DNA from: Sphaerisporangium sp040649355
GTDB lineage: Bacteria; Actinomycetota; Actinomycetes; Streptosporangiales; Streptosporangiaceae
Direction: 5' to 3'
Assembly (NCBI RefSeq): GCF_043197795.1
Contig: NZ_JBICTU010000005.1
Coordinates: forward strand, 124,001 to 188,000
DNA: 64,000 bases
The translations under genes and the position numbers were made by a program. This document shows, piece by piece, positions 41,528 through 50,274 of the stretch. Each line of letters begins with the position of its first letter. The stretch's first letter is position 1. The notes beneath the pieces are model-generated. The model did no database searches, was not told the origin of the DNA, and saw only the letters and a program-made list of their open reading frames with translations.

Positions 41528-42715
41528 ATGGCAAGGCCCGAGCGCAGAACGGTGCGCGATGTCCGCAGAGGCAACCGCGCCATGCTGCTGCGCATGCTGT
41601 ACTTCGACGGACCGGCCAGCCGCAACGACCTCTCCGCGCTCACCGGCCTGAGCGCGGCCACGGTCAGCACCATGACCGGCGGGCTACTGGGCGACGACAT
41701 CATCGTCGAGGCCGGCCAGGTCGACTCCGACGGCGGGCGCCCGCGCGTGCTCCTGCGCGTCAACCCCCGGTACGGCTACGCCATCGGCGTCGACGTGTCC
41801 GAGACGCACGTGCGCGTCGAGCTGTTCGACCTCGACCTGAACCAGCTCGCCAAGGTCGAGTACGCCCTGCGGCCGGCCCGCCACGATCCCGAGCTGGTCG
41901 CCATGCACATCCTCGCGGGCATCGGGGTGGTGCTCTCGGACGCCGGGGTGCCCGCCGAGCGGGTCCTCGGGGTCGGAGTCGGCGTCCCCGGCATCGTTGA
42001 GCGCGGCGCCGACGTGCTCATCCACGCCAAGGCCTTCGGCTGGAACGGCGTTCCCCTGGGAGCGCTCCTACGCGCCGGCACCTCGCTTCCCCTGCACGTC
42101 GACAACGGGGCCAAGGCCATGGGTCAGGCCGAGCTGTGGTTCGGTTCCGGCCGGGGCGCGGCGAACGCCGTCATCGTCCTGATCGGCGCGGGCGTGGGAG
42201 CCACCGTCGTCGCCGACGGGGCGACCTTCCACGGGGTGAGCAGCAGCGCGGGAGAGTGGGGGCACACCAAGATCGTCGCGGGCGGACGGCCCTGCCGGTG
42301 CGGCGGGCGCGGGTGCCTGGAGGCCTACATCGGCGCGGAGGCCATCCTCGACAGGGCCGGGGTCTCCACGCAGAAGGCCGGCTGGCAGGAGGAGCTCACC
42401 CGGGTGCTCGCCTCGCGCACTCCCGTGGTCGAGGAGACGGTGGGCTATCTGGGGGTGGGCCTGGCCAATCTGATCAACCTGCTCAATCCCGAGCGCATCA
42501 TCATCGGCGGCTGGGTCGGGCTCCTGCTCGGCGAGACCCTGCTTCCCGAGATCCGCGCCGTGGTCGCCGAGAACTCCCTCGCGCAGCCGTACGCCGCCAG
42601 TTCCCTGGTGCTCGGCCGGCTCGGCCCCGACGCCGTGGCGCTCGGCGCGGCCACCCTGGTCATCGAGGAGTTCCTCAACGCCACCCCGGCCGCCGGTATC
42701 ACCGCCACCGGCTGA
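41528..42715 (+). CDS. ROK-family transcriptional regulator
   Basis: A 395-residue regulator. N-terminal winged helix at about 10-70 (GNRAMLLRMLYFDGPASRND, LTGLSAATVSTMTGGLL). ROK domain with IGVDVSETHVRVELFDLD, the ATP-site-like VIVLIGAGVGATVVADGATF, the sugar-binding SSSAGEWGHTKIVAGG and the zinc motif CRCGGRGCLEAYIGAEA. It likely represses the importer and dehydrogenase promoters and is released by the imported sugar or a metabolite. Confidence 0.92.
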   Translation: MARPERRTVRDVRRGNRAMLLRMLYFDGPASRNDLSALTGLSAATVSTMTGGLLGDDIIVEAGQVDSDGGRPRVLLRVNPRYGYAIGVDVSETHVRVELFDLDLNQLAKVEYALRPARHDPELVAMHILAGIGVVLSDAGVPAERVLGVGVGVPGIVERGADVLIHAKAFGWNGVPLGALLRAGTSLPLHVDNGAKAMGQAELWFGSGRGAANAVIVLIGAGVGATVVADGATFHGVSSSAGEWGHTKIVAGGRPCRCGGRGCLEAYIGAEAILDRAGVSTQKAGWQEELTRVLASRTPVVEETVGYLGVGLANLINLLNPERIIIGGWVGLLLGETLLPEIRAVVAENSLAQPYAASSLVLGRLGPDAVALGAATLVIEEFLNATPAAGITATG

Positions 42716-42745
42716 CCCGCCCTCCTTCACACCGCCGCCGGGGCT

Positions 42746-43504
42746 TCATGAACGGGTGGGGCGGCCTTCGGGAACGGGGCGGCCGAAGCGCACGGGGACG
42801 CCGGGGGAGTAGAGCACGCTCGCGGGTTCCCCGGCGGGTGAGGGCAGTCCCGCCGCCGCGACCAGGTCCTCGTCACAGCCGGTCAGGTGGGCTCTGTACA
42901 GGGGCCAGCGCGGGTGGGTGTTGGGCAGGTACGTCGTCCGGCCGAAGACGGTGTTGTGCATGCCCCAGCGGGCGGTCAGGAAGTGTTCGAGCTCGGTGGG
43001 CTCCTCGATGCGCTCGCCGGTCCGTATGGTGACGCGGCAGTGCGCGCCGCGCGGACCGGGCCAGCGGCGGCTGCTGGTGTAGGCGATGGTGTCGCCGCTG
43101 TGGCGGACGGCCATGCGCGACCACACGTACGGAAGCCGGAAGGCGGCCCGCGCGACCAGCACCGGGATCAGGCGCGAGGCGTCGAGCGAGCGGAAGACCA
43201 CCCCGCGCCGGCCGTGGGCGTCCACCGAATAGAGGCGGACGTTGGTCTCGGGGAAAGTGCCGAGGTAAGGGATGCCGGGGAGGCGGAACCAGCCGATGCG
43301 ATGCATCCGGAAGGCGACGAGGCCCACGTAGGTCACCCCGTCGAGGGTGTCGGGCACGGTGCCGTCCGGGAGCAGGGGCGCCACGTCGGCCGGGTCGGCG
43401 GACCAGTGGAGGAAGGCCATGTCGAGCCACGACTGGGTGAGCAGGGGATCCGGCGTGGCGCTGGGCGGGTCGGCCGTGACGGGTTCCGGGACGAAGTGCG
43501 GCAC
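42746..43504 (-). CDS. DUF2071 (YqjF-like) protein
   Basis: A 252-residue protein of DUF2071: WLDMAFLHWSADPADVAPLL, TYVGLVAFRMHRIGWFRLPG, PYLGTFPETNVRLYSVDAHG, and the closing VLYSPGVPVRFGRP. The function of the family is not known. Convergent with the ROK gene and followed at a distance by tRNA genes; no operon partner. Confidence 0.88.
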   Translation of the reverse strand: MPHFVPEPVTADPPSATPDPLLTQSWLDMAFLHWSADPADVAPLLPDGTVPDTLDGVTYVGLVAFRMHRIGWFRLPGIPYLGTFPETNVRLYSVDAHGRRGVVFRSLDASRLIPVLVARAAFRLPYVWSRMAVRHSGDTIAYTSSRRWPGPRGAHCRVTIRTGERIEEPTELEHFLTARWGMHNTVFGRTTYLPNTHPRWPLYRAHLTGCDEDLVAAAGLPSPAGEPASVLYSPGVPVRFGRPVPEGRPTRS

Positions 43505-43601
43505 GGTTCCAGCCTCGCAGAACCCCCGCGAGGCGGCGAGGACCCCGGGCCCCGCGCGGGTCGCGAACGGACGTACGGCCCGGGTGCGCCAAGGGTGGTG
43601 G

Positions 43602-43673
43602 TGGGCGATACTGGGATTGAACCAGTGGCCTCTACCGTGTCAAGGTAGCGCTCTCCCACTGAGCTAATCGCCC
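43602..43673 (-). tRNA. tRNA-Val (GAC anticodon)
   Basis: Acceptor stem GGGCGAT/ATCGCCC with discriminator A, anticodon arm CTACC-TTGACAC-GGTAG, and T-arm with GGTTCAATCC. The 3' CCA is encoded (next three bases, 43599-43601). Confidence 0.95.
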
Positions 43674-43690
43674 TCGATGAGGAAAATCAG

Positions 43691-43763
43691 AGCGGACGAC
43701 GGGATTCGAACCCGCGACCCTCACCTTGGCAAGGTGATGCTCTACCAGCTGAGCCACGTCCGC
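43691..43763 (-). tRNA. tRNA-Gly (GCC anticodon), copy 1
   Basis: Acceptor GCGGACG/CGTCCGC with discriminator T, anticodon arm CACCT-TGCCAAGGTG, T-arm GGTTCGAATCC. CCA not encoded. Identical to the copy 228 bp upstream in the same direction. Confidence 0.95.
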
Positions 43764-43837
43764 ATGATCACTCGGAAGTCGTTTCCGTGTGATGCCTGTC
43801 CAACTTTACCGGATCCCGGAGGTGCGAGATCCCGTCG

Positions 43838-43908
43838 AGGTGGAGACGGGATTTGAACCCGTGTACGCGGCTTTGCAGGCCGCTGCCTCGCCTCTCGGCC
43901 ACTCCACC
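43838..43908 (-). tRNA. tRNA-Cys (GCA anticodon)
   Basis: Acceptor GGTGGAG/CTCCACC with discriminator T, anticodon arm GCGGC-CTGCAAA-GCCGC, T-arm GGTTCAAATCC. CCA not encoded. Lies between the two tRNA-Gly genes. Confidence 0.94.
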
Positions 43909-43918
43909 AGGATCTTCG

Positions 43919-43991
43919 AGCGGACGACGGGATTCGAACCCGCGACCCTCACCTTGGCAAGGTGATGCTCTACCAGCTGAGCCACGTCCGC
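43919..43991 (-). tRNA. tRNA-Gly (GCC anticodon), copy 2
   Basis: Same sequence as copy 1 over the full tRNA. First gene of the apparent Gly-Cys-Gly-Val transcription unit. Confidence 0.95.
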
Positions 43992-44302
43992 GTGAATCTC
44001 GGGGAAACGATCCCCGGCCACGCAAAGACTCTAGCGCGTCCGGAGACCCGGCGTGCGCAGTCCACGACGCGAGCCGCATGTGAACGTGAGGTTTCTCGCG
44101 TCGCCGCCGCACGCCTGAACCGGCGGAGGCCGGCCCGCCCGCGACCACCGTGAACCGGCGGCGGCCGGTCCGTTCGGGGGCACCGTGATCGGCGGTGGCA
44201 GGCCCGTCCTGGGACACCTCAGGCGCAGTTGAGGGCGTACCCTGCCCGGAATCGGGCAGGAATCTTGGCGTGTCGTCTCTTTCCTGCGTAAAGTCCCTGC
44301 CT
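43992..44302. other. Intergenic stretch with no clear gene
   Basis: Between the tRNA cluster and the small gene before glmS I see no convincing coding frame. It should hold the tRNA promoter (minus strand) and that of the small gene (plus strand), but no consensus elements stand out. A frame starting at 44195 is continuous with the small gene but lacks a binding site. Confidence 0.5.
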
Positions 44303-44578
44303 GTGTCAACGGCACGGCATTCCTATGAGGATCTGATCGCGCACCTGACCCGGACCACGTCGCTCGGGCCGGGGGAGGCCACGCGGGTGGTGGCCGAGGT
44401 CGTGGCGTACTTCTCCGAGTCCGTCGAGGAGTTCGTCAGGCGCCGCCACGGCGAGATGAAGGCCCGCGGCCTCACTAATGAGCGCATCTTTCCTTCCATA
44501 GCCGCCGAGTTGTCCGCACGCCGTGTCGCGGCACCCGAGCTGTCCCTGCGCCAACTGCGCCGCATCGTGTACGGCTAG
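44303..44578 (+). CDS. Small uncharacterised protein upstream of glmS
   Basis: A 91-residue, all-helical soluble protein (HSYEDLIAHLTRTTSLGPGE, VVAEVVAYFSESVEEFVRRR, ending LRQLRRIVYG). I do not recognise the family. GTG at 44303 is a plausible start, judged by where the compact helical sequence begins; the upstream extension (from 44195) is Gly/Pro/Cys-rich and unlike a protein start. It lies 19 nt before glmS on the same strand, so co-transcription is likely. Confidence 0.55.
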   Translation: MSTARHSYEDLIAHLTRTTSLGPGEATRVVAEVVAYFSESVEEFVRRRHGEMKARGLTNERIFPSIAAELSARRVAAPELSLRQLRRIVYG

Positions 44579-44597
44579 CGCACCAAGGAGATCGAAA

Positions 44598-46418
44598 ATG
44601 TGTGGAATTGTCGCTTATATCGGCCCGAAGGATGCGGCGCCGATCCTGCTGGAGGGCCTGCAGCGCCTGGAGTACCGGGGCTACGACTCGGCCGGCCTCG
44701 TGGTGAGCAACAAGGGGCTCAAGGTCCGCAAGGTCAAGGGCAGGGTCGCCGATCTGGCGGCGGCCGTACCGGCGAGGTTCAAGGGCGGCCTCGGCATCGG
44801 TCACACCCGCTGGGCCACGCACGGAGTCCCCAATGACGTCAACGCCCACCCGCACCTGGACGGCAAGGAGCGCATCGCCGTCGTCCACAACGGCATCATC
44901 GAGAACGCCGACGAACTACGCGCCAAGCTGGTCGCCGACGGCTCCGTCTTCGTCTCCGAGACCGACACCGAGGTGCTCGCCCACCTCATCGCCCGCACCG
45001 TTCAGGAGACCGACTCCCTGGAGGACGCGGTCCGCAAGGCGCTCAAGAGCATCGTCGGCACGTACGGCATCGCCGTGCTGGACTCCGAGCGCACCGGTGA
45101 GATCGTCGTGGCCCGCAACGGCAGCCCGATCGTCATCGGCATCGGCGAGAGGGAGATGTTCTGCGCCTCCGACGTCGCCGCCCTGGTCCGCTACACGCGG
45201 CAGGTCGTCCACCTGGAGGACGGCGAGCTGGCCGTGCTCAGGGCCGACGGTTTCCACACCTTCACCATGGACGCCCGCGCCACCTCCAAGGAGCCGCTGA
45301 CCGTCGACTGGGACCTCGGGCACTACGACACCGGCGGCTACGAGCACTACCTGCTCAAGGAGATCTCCGACCAGCCCGAGTCGGTCGCCCGTACGCTGCG
45401 GGGGCGCCTCGACGGCCGGTTCAACATCGCCCACCTCGGCGGCCTCAACCTCGACCCCCGCGAGACCCGCGCGTTCCGCCGCGTCAAGATCATCGGCTGT
45501 GGTTCGGCGTACTACGCGGGCCAGATCGGCGCCCAGCTCATCGAGGAGCTTGCCCGCATCCCCGCCGACGCCGAGCCTGCCTCCGAGTTCCGCTACCGCA
45601 GCCCCGTCGTCGAGCACGACACGCTGTACGTCGCCGTGAGCCAGTCGGGGGAGACCTACGACACCCTCGCCGCCGTCCAGGAGCTCAAGCGCAAGGGCGG
45701 CCGGGTGCTCGGCGTCGTCAACGCGGTCGGCAGCGCCATCGCCCGCGAGGTCGACGGCGGCGTCTACCTGCACGCGGGCCCCGAGGTCTCGGTGGCCTCC
45801 ACCAAGGCCTTCACCTCCACGGCCGTGGCGTTCGCGCTCATCGCCCTGCACTTCGGCCGGGTCCACGACCTGTCACCGGCGGACGGGCGGCGCATCGTCG
45901 AGGGCCTGCGCAGGCTGCCCGAGCAGATCGAGGAGATCGTCAAGCAGAGCGACGCCATCGAGGCGCTCGCCCAGAAGTACGCCACCCACCCGAGCATGAT
46001 GTTCGTCGGCCGGGTGCGCGGCTACCCGGTCGCCCGCGAGGGCGCCCAGAAGCTCAAGGAGATCTCCTACGTGCACGCCGAGGCGTACCCGGCGAGCGAG
46101 CTGAAGCACGGCCCGCTGGCGCTCATCGGCCCCGAGATGCCGACCGTGGCGATCGTGCCGGACGACGAACTGCTCGACAAGAACCTCACCACCCTCGGCG
46201 AGATCCGCGCGCGCGGCGGCAAGGTGCTCATGGTGGGCCACCGTGTGCCCGACAGCAGGCTCGTGGAGGACGTGATCGTGGTGCCGAAGAACGAGGTCGA
46301 GCTGGACCCGATCCTGCTCGGGATCCCTCTCCAGCTGCTGGCCTACCACGCGGCCGTGGCCCTCGAACGCGACGTGGACAAGCCCCGCAACCTCGCCAAG
46401 AGCGTGACGGTGGAGTGA
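44598..46418 (+). CDS. glmS: Glutamine-fructose-6-phosphate aminotransferase (isomerizing)
   Basis: A 606-residue enzyme making glucosamine-6-phosphate for peptidoglycan. N-terminal Cys2 of MCGIVAYIGPKDAA is the glutaminase nucleophile, with LEYRGYDSAGLVV and HTRWATHGVPNDVNAHPH. Two SIS domains follow (IIGCGSAYYAGQIGAQLIEE; YVAVSQSGETYDTLAAVQEL) and the usual ending DKPRNLAKSVTVE. AAGGAG precedes the ATG. Full length and unremarkable. It starts 19 nt after the small gene. Confidence 0.98.
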   Translation: MCGIVAYIGPKDAAPILLEGLQRLEYRGYDSAGLVVSNKGLKVRKVKGRVADLAAAVPARFKGGLGIGHTRWATHGVPNDVNAHPHLDGKERIAVVHNGIIENADELRAKLVADGSVFVSETDTEVLAHLIARTVQETDSLEDAVRKALKSIVGTYGIAVLDSERTGEIVVARNGSPIVIGIGEREMFCASDVAALVRYTRQVVHLEDGELAVLRADGFHTFTMDARATSKEPLTVDWDLGHYDTGGYEHYLLKEISDQPESVARTLRGRLDGRFNIAHLGGLNLDPRETRAFRRVKIIGCGSAYYAGQIGAQLIEELARIPADAEPASEFRYRSPVVEHDTLYVAVSQSGETYDTLAAVQELKRKGGRVLGVVNAVGSAIAREVDGGVYLHAGPEVSVASTKAFTSTAVAFALIALHFGRVHDLSPADGRRIVEGLRRLPEQIEEIVKQSDAIEALAQKYATHPSMMFVGRVRGYPVAREGAQKLKEISYVHAEAYPASELKHGPLALIGPEMPTVAIVPDDELLDKNLTTLGEIRARGGKVLMVGHRVPDSRLVEDVIVVPKNEVELDPILLGIPLQLLAYHAAVALERDVDKPRNLAKSVTVE

Positions 46419-46452
46419 CACCGGGCCCGGGAGGCCGTCGTACAGTCGTCGG

Positions 46453-47406
46453 GTGAGCAACCTGGAGCGGGATCCGCGGGAGACGGTGTGCGGCGGCCTG
46501 AGCGAGGCGGGCGAGGGACCGGCGCGCGACCTGCTGACCGGCCGGGAGGTGGTCCTCGGCGGGCCGCGAGGCATGAAGGTGACCAGGACCCTGCCGGACC
46601 GGGACCGCCGGATGGTCGGGGCCTGGTGCTTCGTGGACCACTACGGCCCCGAGCGGGCGAGCATGCGGGTGCCTCCCCACCCGCACACCGGGCTCCAGAC
46701 CGTGAGCTGGCTGCTCGAAGGCGAGGTGCTGCACCGCGACAGCGTCGGCAGCGAGCAGCTCATCAGGCCGGGTCAGCTGAATCTCATGACCGCGGGCCGT
46801 GCGATCTCCCATTCGGAGGAGTCGCCGGGGGAGACGGTGCTGCACGGCGTCCAGCTGTGGGTGGCGCTTCCCGGCTCCGCGCGCCACGTCGAGCCCTCCT
46901 TCGAACACCATCCGGTCCTGCCGGCGCTGGACATGCCCGGCGTCCGCGTGACGGTCATCGCCGGCGAGCTCGGCGGCGTGACGTCACCGGCTCGCGTCCA
47001 CAGTCCTCTGGCCGGCGCCGAGATGACCTTCGACGACCAGGCGCGGATCACGCTGCCCGTACGGCCGGACTTCGAGTACGCCGCGCTGGTGATGTCCGGG
47101 GGCGTCGAGGCCGACGGGGTGGACCTCGATCCCGGTCCTCTCCTCTACCTCGGGTCCGGCCGCTCGGAGCTGGCCTTCCGCGCCCGGCGGCCGAGCCGCG
47201 TCCTGCTCCTCGGCGGCGAGCCGTTCGAGGAGGAGATCGTGATGTGGTGGAACTTCGTCGGGCGCAGCCACGAGGAGATCGAACGGTTCCGCAAGGAATG
47301 GTCGGAGGGCGCCGAGTTCGGCACCGTCGAGGGCTTCGACGGCGCCCCCCTCCCCGCCCCGGCCCTGCCGGTCACCCCCCTCAAACCCCGGGGCCGCCGC
47401 CTCTGA
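46453..47406 (+). CDS. Pirin-family bicupin
   Basis: A 317-residue pirin-like protein. The N-terminal cupin keeps the metal ligands of the family: His-x-His in VPPHPHTGLQTVSWLLEGEV and a later His/Glu pair in MTAGRAISHSEES. Pirins act as redox-sensitive cofactors or as quercetin-type dioxygenases; no more specific role can be given. A GTG start with no ribosome binding site, but TACAGT lies 6 nt ahead, which would fit leaderless transcription. Confidence 0.9.
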   Translation: MSNLERDPRETVCGGLSEAGEGPARDLLTGREVVLGGPRGMKVTRTLPDRDRRMVGAWCFVDHYGPERASMRVPPHPHTGLQTVSWLLEGEVLHRDSVGSEQLIRPGQLNLMTAGRAISHSEESPGETVLHGVQLWVALPGSARHVEPSFEHHPVLPALDMPGVRVTVIAGELGGVTSPARVHSPLAGAEMTFDDQARITLPVRPDFEYAALVMSGGVEADGVDLDPGPLLYLGSGRSELAFRARRPSRVLLLGGEPFEEEIVMWWNFVGRSHEEIERFRKEWSEGAEFGTVEGFDGAPLPAPALPVTPLKPRGRRL

Positions 47407-47446
47407 CAGCCTCACCGGACTGCGATCGACTCGAAGGAGCACCGCA

Positions 47447-48376
47447 GTGACACAGATGGAGCAGATCTCCGTGTCCGGCCCGGACGCGGGACCGTACGCC
47501 ATCACCACCGGGCCCGACGGCGCGCTGTGGTTCACGCTGGTGCACCAGGGCCAGATAGCCCGGTTCGAGCCCGGCGTCAGGGAGCCCACCACCGACGACG
47601 CGGACCCGGGCTCCGGGCCGACGATCACCACGTACGACGTGGGCCCGGACTCCGGGCCGACGATCATCACGGGGGGCCCGGACGGCGCGCTGTGGTTCAC
47701 GCGGTTCAGGGACCATCGGATCGGCCGCGTCACGACCGGCGGCGACCTCACCTCCTTCGCCCTGCCGACCCCGGAGGCCGGGCCCTTCGGCATCGCGCCC
47801 GGCCTCGACGGCGCGCTGTGGTTCACCGAGACGGGCGCCGACCGCATCGGCCGGATCACGACCGACGGGGAGATCACCGAGTTCCCGCTCCCGGTCGCGG
47901 GCGGCTTCCCGTCCGCGATCGCCGCAGGACGGGACGGCGGGCTGTGGTTCACGATGAACATGGCGGACGCCATCGGCAGGATCGGTACGGGCGGCAAGGT
48001 CGCGATCCACCCGCTGCCGGCCCCCGGCTCCGCTCCCGTGGGCATCACCGCCGGGGCGGACGGCGCGATGTGGTTCGTCGAGATCGGCGCGGGTCAGATC
48101 GGCCGGATCCAGCCGGACGGGAAGATCGAGGAGTTCCCGCTCCCGGACCGGGCGGCACGGCCGCACGCCATCGCCGCCGACGCCCACGGTGACCTGTGGT
48201 TCACCGAATGGGGCGCCAACCGGATCGGCCGCATCACCTCCGCGGGCCTGATCGACGAGCACGATCTGCCGACCCCCTCCTCCGAACCCCACGGCATCGC
48301 GCCCGGCCCCGACGGCGCGATGTGGGCTGCCCTCGAACTCGGCGCCCTCGCCCGCCTCCCGTCACCAGCCCGGTGA
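47447..48376 (+). CDS. Virginiamycin B lyase-like beta-propeller (Vgb family)
   Basis: A 309-residue seven-bladed propeller. The blade signature GPDGALWFT...RIGRITT recurs (for example GLDGALWFTETGADRIGRI, GADGAMWFVEIGAGQIGRI). The C-terminal ELYGIA-like catalytic blade reads DLPTPSSEPHGIAPGPDGAM, with a His as in Vgb. Vgb opens the ring of type B streptogramins by elimination. Whether this protein has that activity or only the fold is unclear. AAGGAG precedes the GTG. An internal 45-bp duplication (DPGSGPTITT / GPDSGPTIIT, about 47605-47670) lies between blades 1 and 2. Confidence 0.82.
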   Translation: MTQMEQISVSGPDAGPYAITTGPDGALWFTLVHQGQIARFEPGVREPTTDDADPGSGPTITTYDVGPDSGPTIITGGPDGALWFTRFRDHRIGRVTTGGDLTSFALPTPEAGPFGIAPGLDGALWFTETGADRIGRITTDGEITEFPLPVAGGFPSAIAAGRDGGLWFTMNMADAIGRIGTGGKVAIHPLPAPGSAPVGITAGADGAMWFVEIGAGQIGRIQPDGKIEEFPLPDRAARPHAIAADAHGDLWFTEWGANRIGRITSAGLIDEHDLPTPSSEPHGIAPGPDGAMWAALELGALARLPSPAR

Positions 48377-48412
48377 GCTGTTATAGGGCGACCCGTCGGC
48401 GGATCATCGACT

Positions 48413-48709
48413 ATGCGGGCTCAGCTGGGACGGCTCATCGAAATGGGAGAGCGTCCGGACGTGGTCATCCGGATCCTTCCGTTCGCGATTGGAGCTCACG
48501 CGGCGATCGAGGGCCCGTTCGTCCTGCTCCGCTTCCCTGAAGAACACGATGCTGACGTCGCCTATGTCGAGGGGGCGATGGGAGACCTCTATCTGGAGAG
48601 CGTCGAGGAAGTTCGGCGCTATACGCTGCTGTTCGAGCGCTTGTGCGAGCTTGCGCTGGACCCCGAAGAGACCGCGATCATGGTCGCGGGAGCGGCTGAG
48701 GAGTTGTAA
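48413..48709 (+). pseudogene. C-terminal fragment of a DUF5753 regulator
   Basis: 98 residues matching only the end of DUF5753 proteins (MRAQLGRLIEMGERPDVVIR, ILPFAIGAHAAIEGPFVLLR, EGAMGDLYLESVEEVRRYTL). The helix-turn-helix and most of the sensor region are missing, and no ribosome binding site precedes the ATG. The frame is intact and overlaps the DUF397 ATG (TAATG), so the fragment may still be translated. Probably a remnant after a deletion next to the Vgb gene. Confidence 0.75.
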
Positions 48710-48915
48710 TGGCCGAGCAGGTTGATCTTGCTGGTGCGGCGTGGCGGAAAAGCAGCTTCAGCGGAGGCGGAAACGACTGCTTGGAGATCGCGGAGATCGG
48801 CGGCGACATCGCCCTGAGAGACTCCAAGAACCCCTGTGGTCCCGTCCTTCGACTCGGTCGTGGCGAGTGGAGAAACTTCATCGGTCACCTGAGAGCCGGC
48901 GACTTCGGGATGTAG
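48709..48915 (+). CDS. DUF397 small protein, second copy
   Basis: 68 residues with LAGAAWRKSSFSGGGNDCLE, VALRD-type strand (IALRDSKNPCGPV) and the closing EWRNFIGHLRAGDFGM. Sits after the truncated DUF5753 frame in TAATG overlap. It may be an orphan partner of the regulator lost here, or interact with another one in the genome. Confidence 0.85.
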   Translation: MAEQVDLAGAAWRKSSFSGGGNDCLEIAEIGGDIALRDSKNPCGPVLRLGRGEWRNFIGHLRAGDFGM

Positions 48916-49053
48916 CTGTTTTCACCATCTCTGGGACCGGCATGTTCGTGCCGCCACTGCCACTGCCACTGCTCGATGATCCGTGGTTGTAGCCGAAGGG
49001 GTCGTCTATCTCAGCGGAACGTACCGGTTGACATGGGGCGTTGTGCGTGGGTG

Positions 49054-49144
49054 TTTACATTTCGGTAATGCGGCGGCATACTCCTGAGACTGTAAGCGCT
49101 TCCACTGCCGTACTTCCGCAGTACCTCCGGTGGAAGCGCTTACA
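49054..49144 (+). promoter_or_regulatory. LacI-type promoter with two operator copies in inverted arrangement
   Basis: TTTACA (49054-49059), a 17-nt spacer and CATACT (49077-49082) form a promoter. Just downstream, TGTAAGCGCTTCCAC (49091-49105) and GTGGAAGCGCTTACA (49130-49144) are exact reverse complements; each contains the LacI-family core AAGCGCTT. Between them GTACT-TCCGC-AGTAC adds a nested inverted repeat. This arrangement suits autorepression by the LacI protein encoded next. Confidence 0.8.
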
Positions 49145-49158
49145 CCCAGGAGGTAGTC

Positions 49159-50250
49159 ATGGATGGACGAGACGTCTCGGCGGCGGGCGGTGTGACGATC
49201 TACGAGGTCGCACGGCGGGCCGGGGTGTCCATCGCCACGGTGTCGCGGGCGTTGCGAGGGACAGGGCCGGTGGCGGGGGCCACGCGCGAGAAGGTGATGC
49301 GCGCGGTCGAGGAGCTGCGGTTCACGCCGAGCCGGGCGGGGGTGAGCCTCGCCGAGGGCCGGCACGCCGCCAACGGCATCGTCTTCCCCAACCTGTCCGG
49401 GCCGTACTTCGCCGAGGTCCTCATCGGGTACGAGGAGGTGGCCTCGGAGCTCGGCCGTTCGGTCGTCATCCTGTCCACCAAGGGGCGTGACGCGATCAGG
49501 GATCTGGTGCGCGAGCTGGCCGGGCGGGTGGACGGCCTGGTGGTCTTCGGGAGCACCGTCCCCGACGACGTGATCGACGAGCTGGTCGCGTCGAGCCTGC
49601 CGCTGGTGCTCATCTCCCACGCCGAGAGGCCGGGGGCCGTCACCCTGCGCAGCGAGAACCTCGCGTCGGCCCGGGCGCTGGCACGCCACCTGCTCGGCCA
49701 CGGCCACACGAAGTTCGCCTTCCTCGGCGCGCCGTACGCCACGGGCGACGACGTGGACCAGCGCTGGCAGGGCGTCCGCGAGGTGCTGGGGGACGCCATC
49801 GAGCCCGTACTGACCGCCGAGTACACCGTCGAGAGCGGCTACGAGGCCGCCCTCCGGCTGCTCGGCGCCGGAAAAAGGCCGGAGGCGGTGATCTGCTCGG
49901 ACGACGAGGTGGCTCTGGGGACGATCCTGGCGGCCGAGGAACTGGGGCTTTCCGTACCGCACGACGTGGCCGTGACGGGCTGGGACGACATCATGGCCGC
50001 CCGTCACGCCAGGCCGGCGCTGACCACGGTGCGGCAGCCGATGCGGGAGCTCGGCGCGCTGGCCGCTCGCGCGCTCGACCAGCTCATCGCCGGAGTGAGC
50101 CTCGAAGACAGCCACCGCACCCTCGCCACCGAGCCGGTGATCCGCCGCAGCTGCGGCCCGCATTCCGAAGAAGAGGCGTACCGCGGCAAGGTGCGTCCCC
50201 TTGAGCAGCACCCGCAAGAGCCGCGTGCCGGGGAGTCGCGTCCTCGGTAG
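49159..50250 (+). CDS. LacI-family transcriptional regulator
   Basis: A 363-residue repressor. Helix-turn-helix and hinge: VTIYEVARRAGVSIATVSRA and RFTPSRAGVSLAEGRH. The periplasmic-binding-like core has IVFPNLSGPYFAEVLIGYEE, GHTKFAFLGAPYATGDDVDQ and VAVTGWDDIMAARHARPALT. AGGAGGT at ideal distance from the ATG. First gene of the glycan operon; the binding-protein gene follows after 24 nt. Confidence 0.96.
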   Translation: MDGRDVSAAGGVTIYEVARRAGVSIATVSRALRGTGPVAGATREKVMRAVEELRFTPSRAGVSLAEGRHAANGIVFPNLSGPYFAEVLIGYEEVASELGRSVVILSTKGRDAIRDLVRELAGRVDGLVVFGSTVPDDVIDELVASSLPLVLISHAERPGAVTLRSENLASARALARHLLGHGHTKFAFLGAPYATGDDVDQRWQGVREVLGDAIEPVLTAEYTVESGYEAALRLLGAGKRPEAVICSDDEVALGTILAAEELGLSVPHDVAVTGWDDIMAARHARPALTTVRQPMRELGALAARALDQLIAGVSLEDSHRTLATEPVIRRSCGPHSEEEAYRGKVRPLEQHPQEPRAGESRPR

Positions 50251-50274
50251 CCGCATCCCCAGGAGGTCATTGAG

